Positions 7,981 to 17,809 of a stretch of 64,000 nt of DNA are shown one piece after another. Source of the stretch: Firmicutes bacterium HGW-Firmicutes-1 (GTDB taxonomy: Bacteria > Bacillota > Clostridia > Lachnospirales > Vallitaleaceae); the NCBI GenBank assembly GCA_002841625.1, contig PHAG01000001.1:248001-312000 (forward strand). Reading direction: 5' to 3'. The notes beneath the pieces are model-generated. The model was not told the DNA's origin and searched no databases. It worked only from the letters and a program-made list of their open reading frames with translations. Made by a program: the position numbers and the translations under genes. Numbering within the stretch: the stretch's first letter is position 1; each line of letters opens with the position of its first letter.

Positions 7981-10116
7981 ATGGATTCAATTCAAAAAAG
8001 CAACGCTCCTATAACAGAGCAAAGTAAAGAGGATCAATTAGCTATTTTTCGAGTAAACCATGCCGAAAACAAACTTACTACGAATCAAGCTATCTGTGTA
8101 TCTAATACAACCGATTCACTAAAGGCTGGTAACCGAGGCCCAACTCTTATGGAGGACTTCCACTTTAGAGAAAAGCTTACTCACTTTGACCACGAAAGAA
8201 TTCCAGAACGAGTAGTTCATGCCCGTGGCTTTGGTGCTCACGGTTATTTTCAAGTTTATGAACCTATGAAGGAGTTTACAAAAGCAATATTTCTCCAAGA
8301 TCCATCCGTAAAAACACCAGTCTTTGTACGTTTTTCTACTGTAGTTGGATCACGAGGTTCAGCAGATACTGTAAGAGACGCACGAGGATTTGCTACTAAG
8401 TTTTATACTGAGGATGGAAACTACGATCTCGTAGCTAATAATATTCCCGTATTTTTCATTCAAGACGCAATTAAGTTTCCAGATGTTGTACACGCTCTTA
8501 AACCTGAGCCACACAATGAAATACCACAGGCCTCTGCTGCTCACGATACTTTTTGGGACTTTGTAGTGAATAACACAGAAACTGCACATATGATTATGTG
8601 GCTGCTTTCAGATAGGGCTATTCCAAGAAGCTTTAGAATGATGGAAGGCTTTGGAGTGAACACCTTTAGATTCGTTAACGATCAGGGCAAAGCTAGTTTT
8701 ATTAAATTTCATTGGAAGCCTGCTCTTGGGGTTCATTCTCTCGTTTGGGATGAGGCGCAAAAATTAGCAGGTAAGGATCCAGATTATCATCGAAGAGATA
8801 TATGGGAAGCTATAAATATGGGCGAGTTCCCTGAATATGAATTTGGTGTTCAGCTGATAGATGAAGCGGAAGAGTTCAAATTTGATTTCGATATTCTAGA
8901 TCCTACTAAAATATGGCCTGAAGAACTTATTCCAGTAAAGATAATTGGTAAAATGACGCTAAATAGAAACGTAGATAATTTCTTTGCAGAGACTGAGCAG
9001 GTTGCCTTTCATCCAGGTCATGTAGTGCCAGGAATAGACTTTAGCAATGATCCTTTGTTACAAGGTCGTCTATTTTCCTACTTAGATACACAACTTATCC
9101 GGCTGGGTGGACCCAACTTTCATGAAATACCGATAAATCGTTCTGTGGTACCTGTCCATAACAATCAGCGTGACGGTTACCACAGAATGACTATAGACCA
9201 AGGGACTGTTAGTTATTTTCCTAATTCTATGCAAAATAACACTCCTACCCCTGTTCCAAGTTCTCAAGGTGGCTATGAACATTATGCTGAAAAAGTTGAA
9301 GGATCTAAGGTTCGTGAGCGCAATCAAAGCTTTGCTAACCATTTTAGTCAAGCAACGCTTTTCTGGAATAGTATGTCCGAGATAGAGAAACAACATATTA
9401 TTGAAGCATTCCACTTTGAGGTTGGAAGTGTTATGGATAAGGAGATTAAGCAGAAAGTTGTAGATATGTTTAATAATGTAGATGGACAACTAGCAACTCA
9501 AATAGCTTTAGGGATAGGTGCCGTATCGCCACAAACTCCAAAACCTACTGAGAGCACTACTATTTCATCAGCATTAAGCCAAGCTAACACAAAAAAAGAT
9601 GCCCGAACAAGAAAGATAGCTATTTTAGCAGACAATGGATTTAACTACGAAGAGCTTACTCAAGTAATGGATACTCTTAAAAATGCTAGCGTACACACAG
9701 AAATAATAAGTAAGAATTTAGGCATGATAGTAAGTTCTGACGGAAAGCAATTAGAAGTTGGTAAAAACTTTGTTACCACCGGTTCTATAAAATATGACGG
9801 AGTCTATATAGCCGGAGGAAAGCAAAGTGTAGATAGCCTGGTCCAGCAAGGTGATGCTATACACTTTGTAAATGAAGCCTTTAAACATGCTAAGACAATA
9901 GGGGCTTCCTGTGAAGGAGTAGATCTATTAATGTCCACAGCTGTAAAGAATGTAACAATGGCCAGTCTAGAACAGTCAGAGATAGTTAATGAATTAGGCA
10001 TAATTACTATACGAAATGCTGTTAATATGAGCGATTTCAGTAACCAATATATATCAACCCTTGCTCAGCATAGACACTGGGATCGTCAGAATCAAAAAGA
10101 AATGGTACCAGCTTGA
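7981..10116 (+). CDS. katE: Large-subunit (clade II, HPII-type) haem catalase with C-terminal DJ-1/PfpI-like domain
   Basis: Breaks hydrogen peroxide down to water and oxygen in the cytoplasm. The 711-residue protein has the catalase core (residues about 25-500) with the active-site His in RVVHARG (His80), an Asn in the ANNIPVFF segment and the haem-ligand Tyr in [10 protein letters not shown] (about Tyr367). After a linker comes a flavodoxin-like DJ-1/PfpI domain (about 545-700), which marks the large-subunit clade. The Shine-Dalgarno GGAGG is six bases from the ATG. It is monocistronic, with its own terminator. Such catalases are patchily distributed in anaerobes, consistent with acquisition by transfer, though base composition here is ordinary. 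kat symbols vary between species. Confidence 0.93.
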   Translation: MDSIQKSNAPITEQSKEDQLAIFRVNHAENKLTTNQAICVSNTTDSLKAGNRGPTLMEDFHFREKLTHFDHERIPERVVHARGFGAHGYFQVYEPMKEFTKAIFLQDPSVKTPVFVRFSTVVGSRGSADTVRDARGFATKFYTEDGNYDLVANNIPVFFIQDAIKFPDVVHALKPEPHNEIPQASAAHDTFWDFVVNNTETAHMIMWLLSDRAIPRSFRMMEGFGVNTFRFVNDQGKASFIKFHWKPALGVHSLVWDEAQKLAGKDPDYHRRDIWEAINMGEFPEYEFGVQLIDEAEEFKFDFDILDPTKIWPEELIPVKIIGKMTLNRNVDNFFAETEQVAFHPGHVVPGIDFSNDPLLQGRLFSYLDTQLIRLGGPNFHEIPINRSVVPVHNNQRDGYHRMTIDQGTVSYFPNSMQNNTPTPVPSSQGGYEHYAEKVEGSKVRERNQSFANHFSQATLFWNSMSEIEKQHIIEAFHFEVGSVMDKEIKQKVVDMFNNVDGQLATQIALGIGAVSPQTPKPTESTTISSALSQANTKKDARTRKIAILADNGFNYEELTQVMDTLKNASVHTEIISKNLGMIVSSDGKQLEVGKNFVTTGSIKYDGVYIAGGKQSVDSLVQQGDAIHFVNEAFKHAKTIGASCEGVDLLMSTAVKNVTMASLEQSEIVNELGIITIRNAVNMSDFSNQYISTLAQHRHWDRQNQKEMVPA

Positions 10117-10190
10117 TGAGTACACTATACGCAAAGCATTGTTACAATGATAATATTTTCATTCATTCTACTATTAACTTTCAAAAAATT

Positions 10191-10225
10191 ACACCACATT
10201 AGGTTTTCTTAATGTGGTGTTTTTA
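10191..10225 (+). terminator. Terminator of the catalase gene
   Basis: ACACCACATTA pairs with TAATGTGGTGT across an eight-base loop and is followed by TTTT. A textbook rho-independent terminator about 75 bases after the stop. Confidence 0.85.
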
Positions 10226-10377
10226 ACTACTGTTTAATAAAATTTTGTTTATTATATATCTATAATTCACATTTTAATCTTATTTTATATTCAATACCAA
10301 TCATTGCCGTTTTAGGTACAAAGGGGACGATTCTATTTGTTTTACCTGTATTTTTAACAACCTGATAATCCCTTTAT

Positions 10378-11265
10378 TTAGGCTTTCAAATACTGTTTTA
10401 TATATTCTGTAATTTCCTTGAGGGACTTTTTCCCTTCTGGGGTAAGCTTAGGAAATATAGTAAAAACATGGAACATACCCTTCCATAACTTTAAGTTTAC
10501 TTGTACTCCATCTTTTCTAGCCTTTTCTGCTAAATTTAATGAGTCGTCAAGCAATACCTCATCGTCACTTGTATGTATAAGTATAGGAGGAAATCCATTG
10601 AAATTTCCATACCTTGGAGAAATCAAAGGATTTTTTGTATCCTGGCCTCTTGTATAGGCCTCCACCAATGATATTTGATCTTCCAAAATCACCATTGGGT
10701 CTTTTTTCGCGTTGGTTTTATAGCTCTTGGCAGTTAGGGTAAGATCCGTTAACGGAGAAAAAAGAGCAAGCGCCGCTGGTAAAGCATCTCCTTTGTCTCT
10801 TAATGCTAATGTCAAAGCTAAGCATAATCCTCCTCCCGCAGAATCTCCCACAAGAATAATATTTTTAGAAGCTATTCCTTCAGATAAAAGGCTTTGGTAT
10901 ACTGAAATTGCATCCTCCAATGCTGCAGGAAATGGGTTTTCAGGAGCTAACCTATATTCCACATATAGTGTTCTAATACCCGTCTCCTTAGCTAAAATAC
11001 TAGTAAACTGCCTGTAAGTAGTTATGGATCCTACACAATAACCCCCACCATGTAAAAACACAATGACTTTGCCTTTAGGTGCGTTCTCTAAAAAAAACCA
11101 CTCTCCTGTTACACCACCTAACTGCACCTGTTGTAATTTAACATTCTTTGCTAATGAATATTTTCTGCTTAATTCATCAGTTTTTTTTCTTCTTAAGTTA
11201 AAATCTTTATCCCTTGGTATTACTTTCTTCATGATTTTTTTTACTATCCAAGCTTGTATACTCAT
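10378..11265 (-). CDS. Alpha/beta hydrolase, hormone-sensitive-lipase (HSL) family esterase
   Basis: Probably hydrolyses short-chain or bulky carboxyl esters in the cytoplasm. In its 295 residues are the HSL oxyanion motif HGGGYCVG (about residue 71) and the nucleophile elbow GDSAGGG (about 142). A late acid segment HTSDDEVLLDDS and a catalytic His in MFHVF near the C-terminus complete the site. No signal peptide or membrane segment is evident, although the first 12 residues are weakly hydrophobic. The start at 11265 has GGAGG upstream. Monocistronic on the minus strand. The physiological ester is unknown. Confidence 0.85.
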   Translation of the reverse strand: MSIQAWIVKKIMKKVIPRDKDFNLRRKKTDELSRKYSLAKNVKLQQVQLGGVTGEWFFLENAPKGKVIVFLHGGGYCVGSITTYRQFTSILAKETGIRTLYVEYRLAPENPFPAALEDAISVYQSLLSEGIASKNIILVGDSAGGGLCLALTLALRDKGDALPAALALFSPLTDLTLTAKSYKTNAKKDPMVILEDQISLVEAYTRGQDTKNPLISPRYGNFNGFPPILIHTSDDEVLLDDSLNLAEKARKDGVQVNLKLWKGMFHVFTIFPKLTPEGKKSLKEITEYIKQYLKA

Positions 11266-11530
11266 TTAATCCCTCCATCTTCCTAATGATATTTATATAA
11301 CTTATTATACCATATCATACAAATACCCTTTATCAAATAATATATTCGTCAAAGGATACTCGCCTTCTGTATTCGCATTCGAAAGTACAACCTAAACGAT
11401 AATGTTTATATTGTATCCAAAAGATTCATTATGGGCTTCATCAATAATCTTAGTTAAATACTCTTCAATAGTAATTTTCATAACTCTCTATTCATTATTG
11501 CGTCATAAAGAAAGCCACCCTAACTCTACA

Positions 11531-12811
11531 TTAAATAGTTACCCCATTTACATTTGCATGCTCATTTTCATCCATTGGTATGATAATGCATCTCCTTCCG
11601 TCAATGATTTGTGATTTAATCTGTGATATTTTCTCGGGTTTTACCCGAAGAAACACATCATAATTTGATTTAGTGCCTGCTGAATTAGGCTCAATATCAA
11701 TCGGAGTATCTTCAATATCATTTGCTTCGAATGTGTTAATGCTCATTGTCTTTTCTAGCTTCTCTTCCAATCGTTCTACCTGTTCGGCTAAGGTCTTTTC
11801 CACTTTCCTTTTTTTGTTTTCAGCCAATACTTTTTTATCAATGAGATGATCGATTACTGGCAGGTCATCTCCAAAATTTTCAGCAAAGTCAAGATCAATT
11901 TTCTTAGTAATTTCTTCAGGCAAACCACTTTCCATCAAAATCTCCCGAACCGTTTCTTTAGTCAATTTCGCTGATCCTTCGAACGAATCCGTACAGGCAG
12001 TCTGCTCCTCTGCAAATTGAATTAAGCTTTCCTGGATATCACCAAAGACCATACTGCTTTTTTCAGTATCATTTACAGCCTTATTAATAATTGTTTGGAA
12101 GATGTTCTTTTGTTTAGAAGCAGTAGGTTTTACTTGGCATCCTAATACCAGCTCCATCAATTCGTTATGAGGTTCTGTTGTATTCTTCGTATAAAACATA
12201 ACCGAATGGATATCCGTGCTGCGATCAGTAAATGCCGGAAATATAAAGGCTGTTTCAGGTGCGCCTACAACCCAGTCTCTGGTACGTGCACCTATTCTGT
12301 TTTCATCCTCCAAATATCCAAGCCCCGGTTTTGTAAGGTCCACAGGACATATGGCAACTATTAAATACTCATAGACCTCTTCTGATTCATCCAACTTTTG
12401 GTTATCGCTTGTTTTTGTCATGACATCATAAGCATCATGAAATGCTACAATTAGATAGTTCCCCACATATTCATAGCTATCAATGATGAGTTGATAAAAT
12501 GCATCTAGAAGCCCTGCATCTTTCAATTTGCTTTCTTTAATTCCCAATAAAAAACGCTGTTTGCCGCCTTCTTTTTCTTCCTCAGGGAGAAATGGCAGTT
12601 CAAGCAAATTGTTACCAATGGTTCCTGATAATGTTTTTTTAGCAATATCTAAATACTTGAAAAATTCTACATCTTCCAAACTTAGAAATGTTTTATTAAA
12701 ATTGACTAGAATTTCTTTATGCCCATTGACATAGCATCCACTCATTTTAGTGAATGTACCTTCATTCTTATTTAATCGTCTTCTTAACTCAAGTACATCT
12801 TTTTTGTTCAT
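11531..12811 (-). CDS. DUF4317 family protein
   Basis: A 426-residue protein matching the uncharacterised DUF4317 family seen mainly in Clostridia. It begins with MNKKDVLELRRRLNK and contains an early MSGCYV segment and a middle segment with GARTRDWVVGAPE. A coiled-coil-prone Lys/Glu stretch lies near residues 330-370. No signal peptide or membrane segment is present, so it is likely cytoplasmic. I chose the ATG at 12811; a GTG two codons earlier is also possible, as the GGAGG lies four bases from it and ten from the ATG. Monocistronic. No function is known to me. Confidence 0.8.
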   Translation of the reverse strand: MNKKDVLELRRRLNKNEGTFTKMSGCYVNGHKEILVNFNKTFLSLEDVEFFKYLDIAKKTLSGTIGNNLLELPFLPEEEKEGGKQRFLLGIKESKLKDAGLLDAFYQLIIDSYEYVGNYLIVAFHDAYDVMTKTSDNQKLDESEEVYEYLIVAICPVDLTKPGLGYLEDENRIGARTRDWVVGAPETAFIFPAFTDRSTDIHSVMFYTKNTTEPHNELMELVLGCQVKPTASKQKNIFQTIINKAVNDTEKSSMVFGDIQESLIQFAEEQTACTDSFEGSAKLTKETVREILMESGLPEEITKKIDLDFAENFGDDLPVIDHLIDKKVLAENKKRKVEKTLAEQVERLEEKLEKTMSINTFEANDIEDTPIDIEPNSAGTKSNYDVFLRVKPEKISQIKSQIIDGRRCIIIPMDENEHANVNGVTI

Positions 12812-12992
12812 ACCCACCTTACCTCCGATTATGCATGATTATCTAGTTTTCTATTATATAGCAAATCAGAGATAAAGCAAAGAAGTAATCATCCATTGCA
12901 TATAAATTACATTTCGTCAGCATCGTAACGGGCTCCACACCATATATAAAATTACTTTTAGAGTTAACACAACTATATATATTTGCATTAAG

Positions 12993-13190
12993 TCAAAAGA
13001 ATTTAAACCCTATGGCTTTGGTTTTTATTGTTTTAGCGTATTTTACCACCATATGAATCCCTTTGTCTTCACTATCTAACGCATCCTTTATAATGAAATA
13101 CATATCCTCACCGGAACCCTTCATAATGAAATACCTAAAGGTATCAAAGACGTCTGAATTGTATGACACCAATAGAATTAGGATTATACC
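12993..13190 (-). pseudogene. Short ORF remnant cut by a repeat element
   Basis: The minus strand has an open frame ending at 12993 with coding-like composition; its last 43 residues begin MKGSGEDMYFIIKDALD. The frame continues upstream through residues resembling protein sequence (SYNSDVFDTF) and hits a stop at about 13190, right where the hairpin repeat starts. It looks like the C-terminal part of a larger protein truncated by the repeat. The family is not recognised, and it could also be a small intact gene starting at the ATG at 13124. Confidence 0.35.
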
Positions 13191-13199
13191 TTGTCAAAT

Positions 13200-13315
13200 G
13201 TTACAAAACCTCCACATTCGCTACGGTTTTGTAACCGAATGCAAGCTAACGCTTGCACATAGGTGGGGGCTTGAACCCCCACTTATAGAAGCGGGGGACT
13301 TCTTCCCTTCGGTTA
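13200..13315. repeat. Hairpin-rich repeat, possible IS200/IS605-type end or solo element
   Basis: The unit starts with GTTACAAAACC and GGTTTTGTAAC (perfect 11-base arms) and continues with GCAAGC-TAAC-GCTTGC. It ends with GTGGGGG and CCCCCAC arms and a GAAG...CTTC hairpin. The first 48 bases recur at 53137-53184 and, degenerate, at 45501-45532. The stacked small hairpins with a G-rich tail resemble right ends of IS200/IS605 elements, but no transposase or tnpB is present, so that identity is tentative. Confidence 0.5.
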
Positions 13316-13331
13316 AATATTGCTGAATAAC

Positions 13332-13361
13332 AAAAGTGCCAATGATGGTATTGACACTTTT
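13332..13361 (-). terminator. Terminator of the sugar ABC transporter operon
   Basis: On the minus strand AAAGTGTCAAT pairs with ATTGGCACTTT (one wobble), followed by TG and T-rich sequence. It lies about 70 bases after the binding-protein stop. Confidence 0.6.
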
Positions 13362-13431
13362 GAAAGAATTTTTAATTATTTCCACTCTCTTTGACAGGGA
13401 GCAGTTCATGAATATAGGTTCTTAGGGTTTC

Positions 13432-14541
13432 CTACTTTAGTAGCTCTAAGCGGCCTGGGTCATTAGCAAATGCATCTTTTGCATTTTCCTTAGTGACAAC
13501 AAGTGGAGGAAGTGCGTAGATGCCTACTTCCTTCTTGCCATTGTTCACGTCTGTGTCAAATGCAGGCATACCGTTTCCTGCTTGCAGCGATTTGATGATC
13601 TCAATCGTTTTGCTTACTAACGTGTCTGTTGGCTTAGCTATAGTTGAATACTGTCTGCCTTCCCAAATCCACTTAACTGTTTCGTTCTCGGCGTCGAGGC
13701 CCGAAGTCACAGGAAGCTCTTGACCAGCCTGCTCAGATGCGGTAATGCACGCACGAGCGATGCCGTCGTTAGGGCAGAGAACACCATCGATTTCCTTATC
13801 TGAGTAGAAGCCGGAAAGAAGGGAGTCCATACGAGCTTGAGCTTTAGAATTGTCCCAGTCCAAAGTAGCACACTGAGTAAACTCGTTTTGGCCTGATACT
13901 ACAACTATAGTACCGTCGTCAATCTTAGGCTGGAGCACTGACATGGCACCCTTGAAGAAGTTGGGAGCGTTGGGGTCTGCAGGGCCGCCGCCGAACAACT
14001 CGATGTTGTAAGGACCCGCTCCCTTTTTAGCAGCCAATCCATCTAGCAAAGCCTGCCCTTGAAGTTCGCCGGTCTTGATGCTGTCGAACTGCACTACGCC
14101 GTCAATAGCGGTAGTGTTCTCAATGAGGCGATCATAGCCGATGATGAAGATGCCAGCCGCAGCTGCTTCTTCTAGAACCGCACCAAGCTGGGAACCGTCC
14201 ACAGGACCTACAACGATTACCTTGGCACCATTTTGAATCATCGACTCAATCTGCTGTTGTTGCGTGGTAACCTTGTTGTCTGCGTGCTGGACGATTGCTT
14301 CAAAGCCTGCAACCTTCAATTTGCTTTTGAACATCTCATCCGCTTCTGCCCAGTTCTGAGTTCCGAGCCAAGGCAGTGCAACGCCGATGACTGCGTCTTC
14401 GGCAAACCCATCGCCGTCTGTAGCAGGTGTCTCAGCTGTTTCGCTGGTTTGTGGTACGTTGGTTTGAGGTGCGCGACCGCAACCCTGTACCATTACCATG
14501 ATAAGCATTATTACGAGGAATAACGATATTGATTTCTTCAT
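13432..14541 (-). CDS. Sugar ABC transporter substrate-binding lipoprotein (ChvE-like)
   Basis: Captures a monosaccharide outside the cell and delivers it to the adjacent permease. The 369-residue protein has a lipoprotein signal (MKKSISLFLVIMLIMVMVQGC, lipobox VQGC, Cys about 21). The rest is a periplasmic-binding-protein type I fold of the xylose/ChvE group, with GVALPWLGTQNWAEA at the start of the mature domain. GGAGG precedes the ATG. Third gene of the operon, about 100 bases after the permease. The gene is much richer in G+C than the flanking chromosome (58% in a sampled line, 13981-14040), like the two genes upstream. Arabinose, galactose, glucose or xylose are all possible substrates. 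Confidence 0.88.
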   Translation of the reverse strand: MKKSISLFLVIMLIMVMVQGCGRAPQTNVPQTSETAETPATDGDGFAEDAVIGVALPWLGTQNWAEADEMFKSKLKVAGFEAIVQHADNKVTTQQQQIESMIQNGAKVIVVGPVDGSQLGAVLEEAAAAGIFIIGYDRLIENTTAIDGVVQFDSIKTGELQGQALLDGLAAKKGAGPYNIELFGGGPADPNAPNFFKGAMSVLQPKIDDGTIVVVSGQNEFTQCATLDWDNSKAQARMDSLLSGFYSDKEIDGVLCPNDGIARACITASEQAGQELPVTSGLDAENETVKWIWEGRQYSTIAKPTDTLVSKTIEIIKSLQAGNGMPAFDTDVNNGKKEVGIYALPPLVVTKENAKDAFANDPGRLELLK

Positions 14542-14638
14542 TTTACTATTCCCTCCTGTTTTAAGTCCATCGACTAATATGTAAACCCAGCCATGAGTTT
14601 ATTAGGAACTACAGTTGGCAGGGTTACCTTCATTAGGT

Positions 14639-15850
14639 TTACTTTCTTTTTCCCGGAAATATCCTTCCTATGATGGATAGGCGACCCTGCTGCTTGTTGA
14701 AAACATCGAAACCAACTGCCGCAAGCAACACAAAGCCCTTAATAACCTGTGTGCGGTCAGCACCAACACCCATGAGCATCAGCCCAGAGTTGAGAACAGT
14801 CATCACCAGTCCTCCAACCATCGTAGCAATAACGGTTCCGACACCACCTGAAACAGCCGCCCCACCGATAAATACCGACGCGATGGCGTCCAATTCCCAT
14901 CCGATGCCATCCGACGGGCCAGCCGCAGTTGAGCGGCCCACAAACATGATTCCGGCTAAAGCCGCAAGCATGGACATATTGAGCATGGTCAAAAAATATG
15001 TTCTCTGGACATTTACACCAGACAATGCGGCCGCACTTTTATTGCCTCCGACAGCGTAGATGTAGCGTCCAAATCTAGTCCGCTGTGTGATGATGTGGTA
15101 GATAATGACCAAAACCACAAGAATCAGACCCGGTACGGGGAAGGATGTGCCAGGGCGCCCTGTGCCGAAAATCCATGTTATGTACCCAATGACGATGCCG
15201 ATCAAGCCAATCCGAACCACCACCGGCCAAAGCTCCTCTGTTTTTTCGGACCGTTTTGCCAAACGATTGTACTTGCGCAGTTGCGTAAAGGCGAACGCGG
15301 CGACTGCGATTATTCCCAGCAGTAGCGTCGAGTTGTTCATCCCTGTAAAAGCTGGCCCCCACTCGGGCAAATATCCCGCACCGAACACTTTGAGTTCCAC
15401 CGGCGCCGGCACCGAGATCGACTTTGAAATCCAGATAACGCCGCCACGGAAAATCATCATGCCGCCCAAAGTTGTAATAAATCCTGGAATATTGAGCTTG
15501 GCCAGCCAGAACCCCTGCCACGCTCCGATCGTAGCGCCGACTGCAAGGCTGAGGAGTACTCCGAGCCACCACGGCAATCCCAAATCCCGCACCCCAATAG
15601 CCATTACCATTCCTGAGAAACCAGCCACCGAACCGACGGATAAATCGATTTGTCCGATTACGATGACCATCAACATTCCAATCGCCAGTACCATTACATA
15701 CGCATTACCGGATATCAGGTTTTGGAAGTTAGAGGAAGTAATCATTTTCCCCTTCGAAGTAATATTAAAGATAATGGTAAGTGCCACTAAGGCAATTACC
15801 ATGGTGTAATCCCGTAGTCCGCCACCTAGTATTTTGTTAAAATATTTCAT
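14639..15850 (-). CDS. Multiple-monosaccharide ABC transporter permease (GguB/MmsB-like)
   Basis: Inner-membrane channel subunit of the sugar importer. The 403-residue protein has about ten hydrophobic segments and the branched-chain/ribose-type permease signature region ([13 protein letters not shown] near residue 65). The size and the spacer between the central helices match the ChvE-linked GguB subfamily rather than RbsC. Its ATG overlaps the ATPase stop as ATGA, a sign of translational coupling. One sampled line (15361-15420) is about 60% G+C against roughly a third for the flanking chromosome. That contrast produces several long spurious open frames on both strands here. Confidence 0.9.
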   Translation of the reverse strand: MKYFNKILGGGLRDYTMVIALVALTIIFNITSKGKMITSSNFQNLISGNAYVMVLAIGMLMVIVIGQIDLSVGSVAGFSGMVMAIGVRDLGLPWWLGVLLSLAVGATIGAWQGFWLAKLNIPGFITTLGGMMIFRGGVIWISKSISVPAPVELKVFGAGYLPEWGPAFTGMNNSTLLLGIIAVAAFAFTQLRKYNRLAKRSEKTEELWPVVVRIGLIGIVIGYITWIFGTGRPGTSFPVPGLILVVLVIIYHIITQRTRFGRYIYAVGGNKSAAALSGVNVQRTYFLTMLNMSMLAALAGIMFVGRSTAAGPSDGIGWELDAIASVFIGGAAVSGGVGTVIATMVGGLVMTVLNSGLMLMGVGADRTQVIKGFVLLAAVGFDVFNKQQGRLSIIGRIFPGKRK

Positions 15851-17415
15851 AACGACTTTTCATCCTTTCTTGCTTTAGATTCTGACCCAGAGGTGTTTGT
15901 CATCATTTTCATGAGTATTTCCTGCTTGGCCTCATGGCGGTCTATCACGCCCGTTATGTTTCCCTCAAAAATGGTATAAATTTTGTCTGATATACCAAGT
16001 AGCTCGGGCAACTCGGAGGAAATGATTATGACTGCTTTCCCCTGATCTGCAAGTTCATGAATTAGGCGATAAATTTCGTACTTGGCGCCAACATCAATCC
16101 CACGGGTGGGCTCGTCAAGAATCAGAACATCCGGCTCTGTAAACATCCACTTGCCCAAAACAACCTTTTGCTGGTTCCCTCCGGACAAGGTGGCCACTCC
16201 GTGGTCAACGCTTTGCGTCTTGACATTTAAGGAACGGCGGTACTCTTCGGCAACCTGAAATTCCTGTTCCATATCAAGGAGCCCCCCGCGTAAAATTGCC
16301 CTTAGATTTGCCGACACAGTGGTTTTGCGGATGCTGTCTAACAAATTGAGCCCCAAGTTCTTGCGATCCTCGGGCACATAAGCGATGCCCTGACGGATTG
16401 CGGAGGCAACCGATGTGACGCGTATCTCTTTGCCCTTGACTTTGATAGAGCCTCCAAGGTGGACGCCGTAGTTTCGCCCAAAGATAGACCGCATCAGCTC
16501 AGTTCTTCCCGCACCCATAAGACCGGCGAAGCCGACGATCTCTCCGGCTCTGACAAAGAAACTGGAGTTCTTACATACCAGCCGCCCCGGATTATTGGGG
16601 TCTTCTACACGCCAATCGGTCACCTCGAAGATGACCTCGCCGAGTTTAGATTCATGAGCGGGATAGCGGTTTTCAATGGAGCGTCCTACCATAGCGCGGA
16701 TGATGCGGTCCTCATCGACGTGTCCCGCTTCAACGGAGTAGGTTTCGACAGTGCGTCCGTCGCGGATGACTGTGACAGCATCTGCTATTGCCGCTATCTC
16801 GTTGAGCTTGTGCGAAATCATGATACAGGTGATGTCCCTGTCTTTTAAGCCGTGCATGAGCTCGAGCAAGTTCGCGGAGTCGGCCTCATTGAGTGCGGAG
16901 GTCGGCTCATCGAGAATTAGTAACTTAACGTTTTTGGAAAGTGCCTTCGCGATTTCCACCAGTTGCTGCTGGCCTACGCCCATGTGCTTAATCAAGGTGT
17001 TGGGATCAATACTCAACCCTACCCTCTCAAGCAGCTCTACCGTCCGTTTCCGTTCGGCGTCCCAGTCAATCAACCCATACTTCATGATCTCGTTTCCCAA
17101 AAAGATGTTTTCAGTAATGGATAGCTCTGGAATCATTGCCAGCTCTTGGTGAATAATAACTATGCCAGCACTTTCCGATTCTTTGATGTCCTTGAATACC
17201 ATTTCACGGCCCATATAGATAATCTTTCCTTCATAGGAGCCGTGAGGATAAACACCAGAAAGAACCTTCATCAAAGTTGATTTCCCCGCACCATTCTCGC
17301 CGCAAATTGCGAGAATGGTGCCTCGATGTACCTCCAGCGACACATCGTCGAGCGCACGCACGCCCGGAAAAAGTTTGGTGATACCTTGCATCTGTAGTAT
17401 TAAAGGATGTTCCAT
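15847..17415 (-). CDS. Multiple-monosaccharide ABC transporter ATP-binding protein (GguA/MmsA-like)
   Basis: A double-ABC ATPase of about 522 residues that drives sugar import. The first domain has Walker [10 protein letters not shown] and a LSK-type signature region with [10 protein letters not shown]. The second domain has a degenerate Walker A (GLMGAGRTE) with LSGGNQQK and [10 protein letters not shown]. That pattern is usual for ribose/xylose/ChvE importers. The start at 17415 is chosen from GGGAG at seven-base spacing; a possible start 12 codons upstream lacks a site. First gene of the three-gene operon. A HAD-phosphatase remnant ends two bases upstream in the same direction. Composition is G+C-rich like the rest of the block. 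Confidence 0.92.
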   Translation of the reverse strand: MEHPLILQMQGITKLFPGVRALDDVSLEVHRGTILAICGENGAGKSTLMKVLSGVYPHGSYEGKIIYMGREMVFKDIKESESAGIVIIHQELAMIPELSITENIFLGNEIMKYGLIDWDAERKRTVELLERVGLSIDPNTLIKHMGVGQQQLVEIAKALSKNVKLLILDEPTSALNEADSANLLELMHGLKDRDITCIMISHKLNEIAAIADAVTVIRDGRTVETYSVEAGHVDEDRIIRAMVGRSIENRYPAHESKLGEVIFEVTDWRVEDPNNPGRLVCKNSSFFVRAGEIVGFAGLMGAGRTELMRSIFGRNYGVHLGGSIKVKGKEIRVTSVASAIRQGIAYVPEDRKNLGLNLLDSIRKTTVSANLRAILRGGLLDMEQEFQVAEEYRRSLNVKTQSVDHGVATLSGGNQQKVVLGKWMFTEPDVLILDEPTRGIDVGAKYEIYRLIHELADQGKAVIIISSELPELLGISDKIYTIFEGNITGVIDRHEAKQEILMKMMTNTSGSESKARKDEKSL

Positions 17416-17417
17416 AA

Positions 17418-17600
17418 TCACACTCCCCATACGCTTGCACTTTGCAAGCAAATATTATTGCGATTCTCCGCAAAATTCAACTGTTTAAGTCCTGCAATCA
17501 CGCCCTCGTGATCATTTTCCAACGTAACATTTCGTGCCTGTCTTTTTATCTCTGCCGACGCATTGCCCATTGCAATGCAGGTGCCAGTAGCGAGCAACAT
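17418..17600 (-). pseudogene. 3' remnant of a Cof-type (HAD-IIB) phosphatase gene
   Basis: A 60-codon frame beginning MLLATGTCIAMGNAS and continuing through VTLENDHEGVIAGL. This is the C-terminal motif of Cof-like HAD phosphatases (IAMGNA...A..VT..N..DGV). The catalytic N-terminal DxD part, the Lys and the usual DxxND stretch before this point are missing. The match starts exactly where base composition turns AT-rich, and an in-frame stop lies about 13 codons upstream. It marks the right-hand break point of the G+C-rich block and suggests the intact donor operon had a sugar-phosphatase gene ahead of the transporter. Confidence 0.7.
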
Positions 17601-17731
17601 ATACTTTTTGCCTTCTATGGTATAAAAGATTCCTTCTTAGATTTTGCTTTACTTGGTTTAGATTGTATAGCATTGCAGCATAGCATTCTAGTGCTTAATG
17701 TCATTCTTCCATGGTGACAATTGTCATAAAT

Positions 17732-17769
17732 GAAACGAAGAGGCTCCTAATTAGGAGCCCCTTCGTTTC
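17732..17769. terminator. Strong bidirectional hairpin between the G+C-rich block and the recombinase gene
   Basis: GAAACGAAGAGGCTCCTAAT pairs with its near-perfect complement (one mismatch) with almost no loop. It lies 40 bases after the recombinase stop and probably ends that transcript. Confidence 0.6.
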
Positions 17770-17809
17770 TATACATTTCTTCTTTATGCACTGTTTATCT
17801 AAGCGCTAA

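Noticed and set aside
11392-11481. 29-codon minus-strand frame starting MKITIEEYLTKIIDEAH
   Set aside because: Composition is protein-like but it is very short with only a weak ribosome site; not enough to call a gene.
12166-12364. Plus-strand frame opposite the DUF4317 gene
   Set aside because: Lies fully inside a well-supported gene on the other strand with no start signal.
13221-13409. 62-codon minus-strand frame across the hairpin repeat
   Set aside because: It runs through the inverted-repeat arms and the operon terminator, so it is not a plausible gene.
15075-15809. Several long open frames on both strands inside the sugar permease gene
   Set aside because: High G+C reduces stop codons in all frames; none has a start signal or family resemblance.
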